Assembly (NCBI RefSeq): GCF_963676285.1 | Contig: NZ_OY781063.1 | Coordinates: forward strand, 1,364,001-1,428,000 | Length of the DNA: 64,000 bases | Direction of reading: 5' to 3' | Source of the DNA: an uncultured Sphaerochaeta sp. | GTDB taxonomy: Bacteria > Spirochaetota > Spirochaetia > Sphaerochaetales > Sphaerochaetaceae | Shown: in pieces, positions 35,341 through 43,309 of the stretch | How the letters are laid out: each line of letters starts with the position of its first letter | Position numbering within the stretch: position 1 is the first letter of the stretch | Translations under genes and position numbers: made by a program | The notes under the pieces: generated by a model | Told to the model about the DNA's origin: nothing | The model's input: the letters and a program-made list of their open reading frames with translations, nothing else | Database searches by the model: none

Positions 35341-35380
35341 TGGTTTACGTTTTTATAATAAAGTAATATTATATAAACCA
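35341..35380 (+). promoter_or_regulatory. Promoter with inverted repeats upstream of the XRE-ImmA gene
   Basis: TTTACG (35344-35349) and TATTAT (35367-35372) are 17 bp apart. The whole promoter is enclosed by TGGTTTA (35341-35347) and TAAACCA (35374-35380), a 7-bp inverted repeat. Autoregulation by the XRE protein is likely. Confidence 0.55.
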
Positions 35381-35395
35381 AAGGAGAAGCCTGCC

Positions 35396-36442
35396 ATGTT
35401 TGGAGAACGTTTTGGACGTGCTCGCTCTGCTTCCGGATTATCAATGAAGGAACTTGGAGACAGCGTTGGTGTCAGTGCAAATATGATCAAAAAATATGAA
35501 CATGGAGAAAGCATGCCTTCCTCTCCAGTGCTCATTCGTCTCGCAAAAACTCTAGGGGTAAAAAGTGAGTACTTTTTCCGACCAAATACGATAGTACTGG
35601 GTGAGATACAGTATAGGAAAAGAGCATCCCTTCCAAAGAAGACATTACACAAGATAGAAGCTGAAGTATTAGATCAAGCAGAACGTTGGATGGAGCTCAA
35701 GAACCTCTGGCCAAACTTTCCGATTGATTCACCTAATTTGGACCTACCGGCAAATATCCTGCATTCCTATGAAGATATAGAAATGTATGCAAATACCATC
35801 CGTGAGAAATGGGGACTTGGGTCACAAAGCATTACTGATCTTACGGCTCTTCTGGAAGAACATGGGTATATAGTCATTATGATTTCATATACGACTGAAG
35901 GCATGTGCGATGGATTACAAGCAGTAATTGAGGACATGCCAATCATTGTGTGCCAAAACAATGGGGATGGAATACGCCAACGATTCACGATGGCACATGA
36001 ACTTGCACATCATCTTTTATCAGGTTTGTTGGATAGTAATCTTGATGAAGAGCGCTGTTGCCATCGTTTTGCAGGAGCCCTTCTTCTTCCACTCGAATCA
36101 CTTAAGAGAGAGATTGGAGAGAAAAGGCATACCTTGGAGATAGCTGAGCTCTACCATCTGAAACATCGTTACGGCATCAGCATGCAAGCTTGTATAAGAA
36201 GGGCTTTCGATACAGGGATCATATCACAAACTGAATACACGAAGGTATGTAAATTATTTTCCTCAAGAGGTTGGAGAAAACAAGAACCGGGAGAACCATA
36301 CCAACTGGAAAAGACTTCCCTCTTTACCAGACTCGTGTATCGTGCTCTTGGAGAACACCTCATTGGAGAATCGAAAGCTGCAGAATTACTAGGAAAGAAC
36401 TTGATGGAGTTCCATGCGGATAGGTTTATGGGAAAAGAGTGA
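35396..36442 (+). CDS. XRE regulator with ImmA/IrrE metallopeptidase domain
   Basis: This 348-aa protein has an N-terminal helix-turn-helix (about 5-60; LSMKELGDSVGVSANMIKKY) and a metallopeptidase domain with FTMAHELAHHLL (HExxH). This is followed by EERCCHRFAGALLLP, supplying the third-ligand glutamate region. AAAGGAG precedes the ATG. ImmA-type proteins cleave repressors of mobile elements; some act as antitoxins to RES- or COG2856-linked partners. No partner toxin is adjacent; the next gene belongs to a HipBA pair. Confidence 0.9.
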   Translation: MFGERFGRARSASGLSMKELGDSVGVSANMIKKYEHGESMPSSPVLIRLAKTLGVKSEYFFRPNTIVLGEIQYRKRASLPKKTLHKIEAEVLDQAERWMELKNLWPNFPIDSPNLDLPANILHSYEDIEMYANTIREKWGLGSQSITDLTALLEEHGYIVIMISYTTEGMCDGLQAVIEDMPIIVCQNNGDGIRQRFTMAHELAHHLLSGLLDSNLDEERCCHRFAGALLLPLESLKREIGEKRHTLEIAELYHLKHRYGISMQACIRRAFDTGIISQTEYTKVCKLFSSRGWRKQEPGEPYQLEKTSLFTRLVYRALGEHLIGESKAAELLGKNLMEFHADRFMGKE

Positions 36443-36519
36443 TGCAAAGATATGTTAACCAATAACGTTCAATATTACAGACTATATACTCAATTTGTTT
36501 CTATAATTAAACATTAACC

Positions 36520-36558
36520 TGTCAGTTTATTGACAACTCGATAGAAAAAACCTAAGCT
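36520..36558 (+). promoter_or_regulatory. Promoter and operator of second hipBA operon
   Basis: TGTCA (36520-36524) and TGACA (36531-36535) form an inverted repeat overlapping the -35 element TTGACA (36530-36535). With 17-bp spacing the -10 would be TAAGCT (36553-36558). That puts the transcription start at or next to the ATG at 36565, which fits a leaderless mRNA without a ribosome-binding site. Confidence 0.45.
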
Positions 36559-36564
36559 TTTCCT

Positions 36565-36897
36565 ATGGGACAGAAAACGATCACGCTGTTACCCTCAGCA
36601 CAGCGAAAACTCACTCAGATGGGTGTACAGATAAAACTAGCCAGACTACGTAGAGAACTCCCTGTAACCCTGGTTGCAGAGAGGGCGGGGATCAGCCGGG
36701 CAACACTCTGGGCAATCGAGAAGGGCTCACCTTCCGTCTCGATGGGAGCATATGTACAAGTACTCCTTGCCATCGGTCTTGTTGATGATTTGCTTCTCAT
36801 TGCCAAGGATGATGTACTGGGGAGAACACTTCAGGATATGAAGCTTCCCGTAGGCAAGCGCGCAACCAAGAGGAAAACTCATGGCAAACACGATTGA
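36565..36897 (+). CDS. hipB: HipB-like XRE antitoxin
   Basis: This 110-aa helix-turn-helix protein (about 20-75; LVAERAGISRATLWAIEKG) has a basic C-terminal tail, GKRATKRKTHGKHD, unlike the acidic tail of the first HipB here. It overlaps the following hipA by 17 bp. No Shine-Dalgarno sequence is visible before the ATG, so it may be translated from a leaderless transcript; a later ATG at 36619 would remove the start of the domain. Confidence 0.87.
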   Translation: MGQKTITLLPSAQRKLTQMGVQIKLARLRRELPVTLVAERAGISRATLWAIEKGSPSVSMGAYVQVLLAIGLVDDLLLIAKDDVLGRTLQDMKLPVGKRATKRKTHGKHD

Positions 36898-38119
36898 AGT
36901 CTATGCCGATTGGGTAGGTCTGAACGGACCTGTCCTCATAGGCTCTTTACAGATGCAATCCCCACGACAGAGAGAAGTATTCTCATTCACGTATGACAGC
37001 AACTGGCTGCATAGCTATGCACCCATATACCAAATCGATCCAGACATCCAGCCTTTCAGAGGATACCAATATCAGCAACCCGATAAAACAGGATTTGGCT
37101 TTTTCCTAGATTCTTGTCCTGATCGTTGGGGACGCATGCTCATGCAAAGAAGAGAGGCCTTATTGGCAAAAGAAGAAAAGAGAGCAATGCAGAAGCTTCA
37201 GGAAAGAGAGTATCTTCTTGGGGTTGATGATGCTTCTCGTATGGGAGCGATTCGCTACAAGCTTCCAGAGAGCTCGTCCTTTCTTGCCGAGCATACAGCA
37301 TTAGCCACCCCGCCATGGACTGAGTTGCGTATGCTGGAACACCACACATCCTTGTTTGAGCAAAATGAAGAGACTGAAGGATCGTGGATACACCATCTGA
37401 TACTACCAGGTTCTTCATTGGGAGGCGCACGCCCCAAAGCAACAGTAGTGGATGAGAAAGGAAATCTCTGGATAGCCAAATTCCCATCCCGGCATGATAC
37501 GCTCAATAGCGGAGCTTGGGAAATGGTCATACATGACCTTGCCGTGAAATGTGGTATTGATATGCCACAGGCAAGACTTGAAACATTTTCTGCTGGAGGG
37601 GATACCTTTCTCTCAAAACGCTTTGATCGTTCAGACAGTCATGAGCGTATTCATTTTGCTTCTGCAATGACATTGACAGGCAAAACAGATGGACAAGAGG
37701 CTAGCTATCTGGATCTGGTGGAATGCATCATTCAGATGGGTGCACAACCAGATACTGATTTGAAACAGCTTTTTAAAAGAATTCTCTTCACCATCGCTGT
37801 CTCCAATACCGACGACCATCTGAGGAACCACGGATTCTTGCTGACACCTCAAGGATGGAAGCTCTCTCCTGCCTTCGACATCAACCCAAACCCGAACGGA
37901 AAGGCATTGTGCCTGGCAATTGATGAGGCAGACCACTCACTCGATTTTCGTGTCGCACTTGCAGGAGCCCCTTTCTTTAAACTCTCTTTAAAAGAAGCAA
38001 CACATATGCTCGATGAGATACTCACCTATGTAAGCAGTTGGAGAGCTGTAGCAAAATCCTATGGCCTGAATAGTAGTGCCTGTGCCCAAGCAGAGGGAGC
38101 ATTCAACCTCAAAACATGA
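36881..38119 (+). CDS. hipA: HipA-family kinase toxin
   Basis: This 412-aa protein begins with a HipA N-subdomain-like region (YADWVGLNGPVLIGSLQM) and has kinase features: SSLGGARPKATVV, ATP-binding lysine in LWIAKFPSRHD, LSKRFDRS, the catalytic loop VSNTDDHLRNHGFLL and the metal-binding LSPAFDINPNP. It differs enough from the HipA at 17339 (catalytic loop DDHLRNHG rather than DGHAKN) to be a separate lineage, not a duplicate. It is the toxin partner of the overlapping XRE gene. Confidence 0.92.
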   Translation: MANTIEVYADWVGLNGPVLIGSLQMQSPRQREVFSFTYDSNWLHSYAPIYQIDPDIQPFRGYQYQQPDKTGFGFFLDSCPDRWGRMLMQRREALLAKEEKRAMQKLQEREYLLGVDDASRMGAIRYKLPESSSFLAEHTALATPPWTELRMLEHHTSLFEQNEETEGSWIHHLILPGSSLGGARPKATVVDEKGNLWIAKFPSRHDTLNSGAWEMVIHDLAVKCGIDMPQARLETFSAGGDTFLSKRFDRSDSHERIHFASAMTLTGKTDGQEASYLDLVECIIQMGAQPDTDLKQLFKRILFTIAVSNTDDHLRNHGFLLTPQGWKLSPAFDINPNPNGKALCLAIDEADHSLDFRVALAGAPFFKLSLKEATHMLDEILTYVSSWRAVAKSYGLNSSACAQAEGAFNLKT

Positions 38120-38329
38120 AGAATGATGAATCTCAAAGAACACCGCAATCACAATACGACGTATAGAGTGATCTGTAACATTACATCTTTACTTTTTTGG
38201 GCCTATCGAACTGATGGACTTTGTTCGTGTCAGCTCAGATATCTCGATACCTTCGCTTCCTTGGCCTTGTCCTCTGTCCGATCCGCTCCATGCTCAGTTA
38301 CAAGTTTATGCTGTTGCAGATCACTAGGT

Positions 38330-39199
38330 TCATGCAATTCTCAGGAACTCCCGGGTAATGGAGGTAAAGAATGCTTCATCCCATAGTTCAAGAGAATTGG
38401 TGGTATGAAGAAACGGAATAACATCCTCTTTGATCCCTCTGTAGTCAACAGCAGCAAACCGTTCATTAAGCAGGCTTAAAAGGGTTTCATATGAAAGCAA
38501 CTGGCTTCCTTGCCAATGCCCTGATTGCCTCATGCGTGCTTCTAGATGTGTGATATTTACAGGAATTTGATTCTGAAGATACCATATGTAGTCATAGAAA
38601 TCTCTTCCCTTATCCCTGGATTTCCAGTTTCTACAGAGGAGAGCATGCAACTTTCCGGCAAAGAGAGAAGGTTTATCATAGAGATATACTGAATATGGTT
38701 GCGGTAATAGTCGATATTTTCTTTCATATGCTGCACCAATGGGCGGATTGCTGTCTATCTCTATCTTGATTTTAATCAATTCATTACTTGGCACACCCGA
38801 AACGGGAGGAGAAAGAGCAGCAATTTGTAGTAGATGAATGAGGGTATTTCCTTTCAAAAATGCCGACTGAATATTCGTAGGTTGCATTTTGGCTTTCTGA
38901 ACCGCCTCCATTTCAAACCCATATGAATTTAAGCCACGCTCAAGGAAGGGAAGATACCTCCCCAAAGAAAAATCTACATTTTTATTCTTCAATGAAAAAT
39001 CCAAATCTTCAGAATAACGATCCAACCCATAAAATATTCTCAATGCTGTTCCCCCATAGAAAGCTGCATGAGCAAAGAAATCTGTCTGCGAAAGGACTTG
39101 TAAGACCACTTCCTGAACAATTTCCTTCAAAGCATTAACCGAATCTCTAGGAGAATTAACATGATAGAATTCCAGCATCTTCTCTATTTCTTTCTTCAT
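38330..39199 (-). CDS. AbiEii/AbiGii-family nucleotidyltransferase toxin
   Basis: This 289-aa protein has the nucleotidyltransferase motifs FYGGTALRIFYGL and SEDLDFSL, then SLFAGKLHALLCRNWKSRDK with the conserved lysine and GRDFYDYIWYL. The ATG at 39199 overlaps the antitoxin stop (ATGA) and has AAGGA just upstream, so longer starts are rejected. It belongs to a branch distinct from the AbiEii at 14013. It likely transfers nucleotides to an RNA target and arrests growth when not held in check. Confidence 0.9.
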   Translation of the reverse strand: MKKEIEKMLEFYHVNSPRDSVNALKEIVQEVVLQVLSQTDFFAHAAFYGGTALRIFYGLDRYSEDLDFSLKNKNVDFSLGRYLPFLERGLNSYGFEMEAVQKAKMQPTNIQSAFLKGNTLIHLLQIAALSPPVSGVPSNELIKIKIEIDSNPPIGAAYERKYRLLPQPYSVYLYDKPSLFAGKLHALLCRNWKSRDKGRDFYDYIWYLQNQIPVNITHLEARMRQSGHWQGSQLLSYETLLSLLNERFAAVDYRGIKEDVIPFLHTTNSLELWDEAFFTSITREFLRIA

Positions 39200-39777
39200 A
39201 TATGTTCCTTCCATCGTAACAAGGTCTGCAAGGTAGTACTGTGATACAGAGGGACCAAGGAAGCCATCATCTCCCAATCAAGTGCATGTACTTGGTCTTC
39301 AGAAAGCCGCAAATCATCAAACAACAAATCTTGGATAGCTTTTTTATCCTGAATCTTGCGAATTTTATAGAGTGTATCAAGCAATGCTTTCTCCGGTGTT
39401 GCCAGACGAAACCCATGGCCTTGCTCCTGGGCTGGCTCCAACGCCCAAGGGAAGACAGATTCAGGTATATACAAGAAACTATATCGTCCGAATGGAGTTT
39501 CATAGTGTTTTTCCTTGTTCAAGCGAAACCCTGCGCTTTTCATCTCATACACCCTTTCAGGTATCATCTGATGATATGCCAGCGCTGTTTCAAAGGAGAT
39601 ATAGCTCGGACTATAGATCATACCACCAACAGGGAAATGTGGATCAGAAAGGCTATCAGCATACACTCCACGGACAATCTGAATTATCTCACCCTTTTTT
39701 ATCATTTGAGTGAGTTTTGCCTTCGGGGAGGCATATGAGGACAGCTCATACATCACATACTCCCGTGTTTTTAACAC
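39196..39777 (-). CDS. AbiEi-like type IV antitoxin
   Basis: This protein of about 193 aa has a predicted N-terminal winged helix (KLTQMIKKGEIIQIVRGVYA) and the typical YISFETALAYHQMIPERVYE and FRLATPEKALLDTLYKI motifs of this antitoxin group. The GTG at 39777 has GGAG eight bases upstream; an ATG at 39753 is an alternative. The frame extends to 39831 but that would cover its promoter and operator. It precedes and is coupled to the toxin gene. Confidence 0.85.
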   Translation of the reverse strand: MLKTREYVMYELSSYASPKAKLTQMIKKGEIIQIVRGVYADSLSDPHFPVGGMIYSPSYISFETALAYHQMIPERVYEMKSAGFRLNKEKHYETPFGRYSFLYIPESVFPWALEPAQEQGHGFRLATPEKALLDTLYKIRKIQDKKAIQDLLFDDLRLSEDQVHALDWEMMASLVPLYHSTTLQTLLRWKEHI

Positions 39778-39792
39778 TACCCTATCTCCTAT

Positions 39793-39813
39793 AAGTATGA
39801 TTATATCATACTT
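39793..39813 (-). promoter_or_regulatory. Antitoxin operator over the -10 box
   Basis: AAGTATGAT (39793-39801) and ATCATACTT (39805-39813) form a perfect 9-bp inverted repeat with a 3-bp centre. On the minus strand the centre creates TATAAT, a consensus -10 element. This is a strong candidate autoregulatory site for the AbiEi-like protein. Confidence 0.68.
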
Positions 39814-39898
39814 TACGGAGGTAGAAACCATAATCTGGATACTATTCTAAAAAAAGTACTATCAAGCAAATGGAGTAGCCCTTGAACGTGAATCTACT

Positions 39899-40020
39899 GA
39901 CAATACGCAAAGTAATTTTCTTATTCTGCACGGACAATACGCAAAGTATTTTTCACGCTATATGGTTACAATACGCAATGTAATTTTCCCTTCTACACAG
40001 ACAATACGCAGAGTATCCAC
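39899..40020. repeat. Four regularly spaced ~22-bp repeats
   Basis: Copies begin at 39899 (GACAATACGCAAAGTAATTT), 39933, 39967 and 40000. The third has TACAATACGCAATG and the last diverges after GACAATACGCAGAGTAT. The period is 34, 34 and 33 bp, with unlike spacers of 11-12 bp. The array sits between the AbiEi-like promoter and the MurR gene end. No ATPase gene is adjacent here. Confidence 0.8.
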
Positions 40021-40025
40021 TCACT

Positions 40026-40880
40026 TCACCCCGACACATGGGCAACTGCCTCCCAGCTCCGTTTAAGCAAGGCACTGACAGTTGTGTGGCGTCTGGCAAG
40101 GATCATGGTGTAGATCAGGTCCACCACCAGAAGTTGGGCGAATCGGGAGAGTGTAGCCCCTTCCCTAAAGAGCGACTCACTGTTCACGACATTGAGCGTG
40201 TAGTCTGCCTGACGGGAGAGTGAGTTCCCCCCGATGCGGGTAATAGCAATAACGAGTGCCCCATTCTTCTTCGCCTCCCTGGCTACCTTGAGTACACTGC
40301 TCGACTCACCTGAGTAGGATATGGCGATCAAGACCCCTTCTCCCCTCAGGGCACAGGCCTCCACGATCTGCATATCACTGTCAGCAGTGTAGACTGCATG
40401 GAGACCTAGGCGGGCAAGCTTCTGCTGGAAGTCATAGGCTACAATACCTGATGCCCCGATACCTGCAATAAGCACATGGCTTGCTCCTAGGATTGCCTCA
40501 ACGGAGGCTTCCAAGGCTCCGGCATCCACCACTTCCTCAATACCAGAGAGACTTTCGCAGGTGGAGGAGACCACCATGTGGACCAGCTCCCCTGTGGTAG
40601 TCTGCTCGGTAATCTTCTCGGTGGTTGTCTGCTCACTTGGCCGCTCCGAGGAGAAGACTTCCTTGGCCAAGGCCATGCGAAGATCAGTAAACCCCTTGTA
40701 GCCGAGACGGTTTGCCAGGCGTACACAGGCAGCTGCACTGCTTGTGCTACTGCTGGCAACCTCCTGGATTCCCATGGATACAACCTGCATCGGATTTGCC
40801 AAAAGAAACTGGGCAACCTTCCGTTCACTCGGTGCCAGATTAGGCAACACCTGCTTGATCACATATAAACATCCACTCAT
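40026..40880 (-). CDS. murR: MurR/RpiR-family regulator with SIS domain
   Basis: This 284-aa protein has an N-terminal helix-turn-helix (about 1-75; EVASSSTSSAAACVRLANRL) and a sugar-isomerase-fold SIS domain (VLIAGIGASGIVAYDFQQ, then ISYSGESSSVLKVAREA), which binds phosphosugars. It is divergent from an operon with murQ, so it is probably the MurNAc-6-phosphate-responsive repressor. The name is by context. A perfect palindrome lies in the shared intergenic region (40911-40925). Confidence 0.9.
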   Translation of the reverse strand: MSGCLYVIKQVLPNLAPSERKVAQFLLANPMQVVSMGIQEVASSSTSSAAACVRLANRLGYKGFTDLRMALAKEVFSSERPSEQTTTEKITEQTTTGELVHMVVSSTCESLSGIEEVVDAGALEASVEAILGASHVLIAGIGASGIVAYDFQQKLARLGLHAVYTADSDMQIVEACALRGEGVLIAISYSGESSSVLKVAREAKKNGALVIAITRIGGNSLSRQADYTLNVVNSESLFREGATLSRFAQLLVVDLIYTMILARRHTTVSALLKRSWEAVAHVSG

Positions 40881-40910
40881 GAGAACAGCATACCATACTT
40901 CCAGGCAATG

Positions 40911-40925
40911 TGAAAATATTTTTCA
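40911..40925. promoter_or_regulatory. Candidate MurR/RpiR operator
   Basis: TGAAAATATTTTTCA is a perfect palindrome with 6-bp arms, 30 bp before the regulator's start and about 115 bp before the binding-protein start. TTGACA (40966-40971) downstream may be the -35 element for the operon, though its -10 is weak. Confidence 0.55.
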
Positions 40926-41040
40926 GAAATGAAATAAAATATATGAAAATTCTTTTTGATTTTCCTTGACAACAGCCTAAACCGGGCTGAACATGGATAT
41001 GAAAGCAACTACTTTGCTTACAACACAAAAGGAGATTTTT

Positions 41041-42315
41041 ATGAAAAAACACGCACTGTTGGTACTCTGCATTGTCTTGGTCACCACCGGCATGCTCTTC
41101 GGCGCAGGAACCAAAGAAGCCGCAGCCGCAGAAACAGAGAAAACCGTACTGGAATTCTGGACATGGAGACCAGAGGATGTAGACTTCTATGAAGGCCAGA
41201 TCGCCCGTTTTGAAGCAGCAAACCCTGATATCGATGTTGTCCAGACAGCCCACAAGAACACTGAATACAACACCATCCTGGCAGCCTCCCTCTCTGGAGG
41301 AGCTGGACCTGATGTATTCCAGGGAAGAGCCTATGGTGGCTTGGCGACCTTTGCAGACAGTGGATTCCTCGAACCCCTCGAGCAGTGGATGCCAGAGCTG
41401 AAGAACTATTCAGAGACAGCCCTCCTGGGCGCTACCAGCCCCACCGATGGCAAGATCTACGGAAGTCCTGCTGTCAGCCAGACCGTCTTCATGTACTACA
41501 ACAAGGACATCTACGAAGAACTCGGTCTCTCTATTCCCAAGACCTGGGCACAGTTGATCAACAACTTCGAGGCAGCAAAGAAAGCCGGCTATATCCCCTT
41601 GGGCAATGGAGCCAAGGACGGATGGTGTCTGGAAACCATGCTTGGTGGTATGGGCCCCGGCTGGTATGGTGGAACCGACTTCTACAATGCTGTGATTAAG
41701 GGAGAGAAGGATTTTCAGGACCCCGCATTCATCCGCATGGTGGAAGAGATGAAAGCACTCTCCAAATACCTCCCAGACATGTATATGGGAATTGGCTATG
41801 AGGACATGAGATCGAACTTCTTCAACGAGATGTCCCCCCACTTGATCGCAGGTTCCTATGAAGCAGCCTACTTCAATACACAGAATCCTGACCTGGATTG
41901 GGGCGTCTTTGCAGTTCCTGGCCAGAGAGAGAGCGATCCTGCTTACGTTTCAGTCTATGCTGACATGAACTTTGCGATGAATGCCAATTCCAAGGACAAG
42001 GAAGCAGCAGTCAAGTTCCTGAAGTTCCTCTCCTCCAAGGAGTTTGGTGGAGCCATGGTAAGTGAACTGAAGATGGTCAGCTCCGTTCCTGGAGTGGATG
42101 CAACCTCTGAGCCCTTCATCGCCCGTGTCCTGGAGTTGCAGGAACATGCAACCCCGTACTTGTTCCTCGTCGGATTCCGCTATCAGCAGCCAACCGGCAG
42201 CTCCCTCTGGCAGGCAGCAGCCCAAGGCGTAATGGCAGGAACACTTACTCCTCGTGAAGCTGCAAAGCAGATTCAGGATGGAATTGCCTCCTACTACGAG
42301 CCATTCCAGAAATAA
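41041..42315 (+). CDS. ABC transporter substrate-binding protein, probably for N-acetylmuramate or muropeptide sugar
   Basis: This 424-aa exported family 1 binding protein has a signal (MKKHALLVLCIVLVTTGMLF) and mature end GAGTKEAAAAE. Features are FEAANPDIDVVQTAHKN, GGAGPDVFQGRAYGG, YYNKDIYEELGLSIPKTW and LIAGSYEAAYF. AAAAGGAG precedes the ATG at 41041. Its ligand is inferred only from the downstream murQ and sugar-kinase genes. Confidence 0.9.
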   Translation: MKKHALLVLCIVLVTTGMLFGAGTKEAAAAETEKTVLEFWTWRPEDVDFYEGQIARFEAANPDIDVVQTAHKNTEYNTILAASLSGGAGPDVFQGRAYGGLATFADSGFLEPLEQWMPELKNYSETALLGATSPTDGKIYGSPAVSQTVFMYYNKDIYEELGLSIPKTWAQLINNFEAAKKAGYIPLGNGAKDGWCLETMLGGMGPGWYGGTDFYNAVIKGEKDFQDPAFIRMVEEMKALSKYLPDMYMGIGYEDMRSNFFNEMSPHLIAGSYEAAYFNTQNPDLDWGVFAVPGQRESDPAYVSVYADMNFAMNANSKDKEAAVKFLKFLSSKEFGGAMVSELKMVSSVPGVDATSEPFIARVLELQEHATPYLFLVGFRYQQPTGSSLWQAAAQGVMAGTLTPREAAKQIQDGIASYYEPFQK

Positions 42316-42327
42316 CACATTCCTTCT

Positions 42328-42353
42328 CCTACAGGGGCGTAAGCCTCTGTAGG
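42328..42353 (+). other. Intercistronic stem-loop after the binding-protein gene
   Basis: CCTACAGGGGC (42328-42338) pairs with GCCTCTGTAGG (42343-42353) over 11 bp with one G-U pair and a GTAA tetraloop, followed by GGTTCCTTCTTTCTCTC. It is a partial terminator or stabiliser between binding-protein and permease genes. Confidence 0.75.
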
Positions 42354-42394
42354 GGTTCCTTCTTTCTCTCGTATTACCCAACCAAGGAACTCCC

Positions 42395-43309
42395 ATGCAC
42401 CAAATACAGCGTAGCAAGACACTTTGGATCATTTTCTTCATTACCCCAGGACTGTTGGTTGTGGGCGTCTTTATCCTGCTTCCCCTATTCATGTCGCTCT
42501 TCAACAGCCTCTTCTCATGGAGACAGTTGGTTCGCCTCGACTTCGTAGGACTGGACAACTTCAAGCGACTACTTACCACCTTTCCCTACCAGGAACGCTT
42601 CTTCAACGCGCTGGGAAACAACCTTACCTGGTTCCTCTCCACCACGCTTATCCAGAATACCCTGGGGCTCATGTTCGGCTACCTCTTGAGCCGCAATCTC
42701 CCTGGTGCCCAGTTCTTCAAACGGGTATTCTTCATTCCTGTCCTTTTCTCCATCGTAGCGGTAGGGTTCCTCTGGGGTATGTACCTCAAACCCTCCGGCT
42801 TGGTGAACAGCTTTCTGAAACTAGCCAGTCTTGCCTCGCTCCAACGCCCCTGGCTGGGACTTGAGCATCTGGCAACACCATCGATCATTATGGTGAATAT
42901 CTGGAGGTGGGTAGGATTCCCCTCCCTCGTCTTCCTTGCTGCCATCGACAACGTCCCCCAGGAGTGCATGGAGGCTGCATACCTGGAAGGAACTGGAGAG
43001 TGGAAGCTCTTCTGGAAGATTATCTTCCCCCTGATCATCCCCTCCATCACCATCATTACGGTACTGACCATTATCGGGAGTCTCAATGTGTTTGAGCAGA
43101 TCTATACGATGACCGGTTTGGACGGAGCACCGAACTACTCCACTGACACCATCGGGACGCTGTTCTACCGAACGGCCTTTGGCTCGATCGACGCAGGAAG
43201 CCCTGAGATTGGGATCGGTTCTGCGATCGGATTGGTTATCTACATGCTGACCTTCACGGTCTCACTCCTCTCCATCTTTGTAACCAGAAGTAGGGAGGTA
43301 CAGCTATGA
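42395..43309 (+). CDS. Sugar ABC transporter permease (MalF/UgpA type)
   Basis: This 304-aa inner-membrane protein has about six helices and the EAA loop MEAAYLEGTGEWKLFWKIIF. It overlaps the second permease by ATGA. The N-terminal HQIQRSKTLWIIFFITPGLL matches the usual cytoplasmic start and first helix of this family. It forms the channel for the MurNAc-type substrate with the 43306 product. Confidence 0.93.
   Translation: MHQIQRSKTLWIIFFITPGLLVVGVFILLPLFMSLFNSLFSWRQLVRLDFVGLDNFKRLLTTFPYQERFFNALGNNLTWFLSTTLIQNTLGLMFGYLLSRNLPGAQFFKRVFFIPVLFSIVAVGFLWGMYLKPSGLVNSFLKLASLASLQRPWLGLEHLATPSIIMVNIWRWVGFPSLVFLAAIDNVPQECMEAAYLEGTGEWKLFWKIIFPLIIPSITIITVLTIIGSLNVFEQIYTMTGLDGAPNYSTDTIGTLFYRTAFGSIDAGSPEIGIGSAIGLVIYMLTFTVSLLSIFVTRSREVQL

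Noticed and set aside
38123..38386. 87-codon plus-strand frame after the second hipA
   Set aside because: Cysteine- and serine-rich composition, no ribosome-binding site and overlap with the AbiEii-like 3' end.
39899..40020. CRISPR array
   Set aside because: Spacers are only 11-12 bp, repeats vary in sequence and no cas gene is present.
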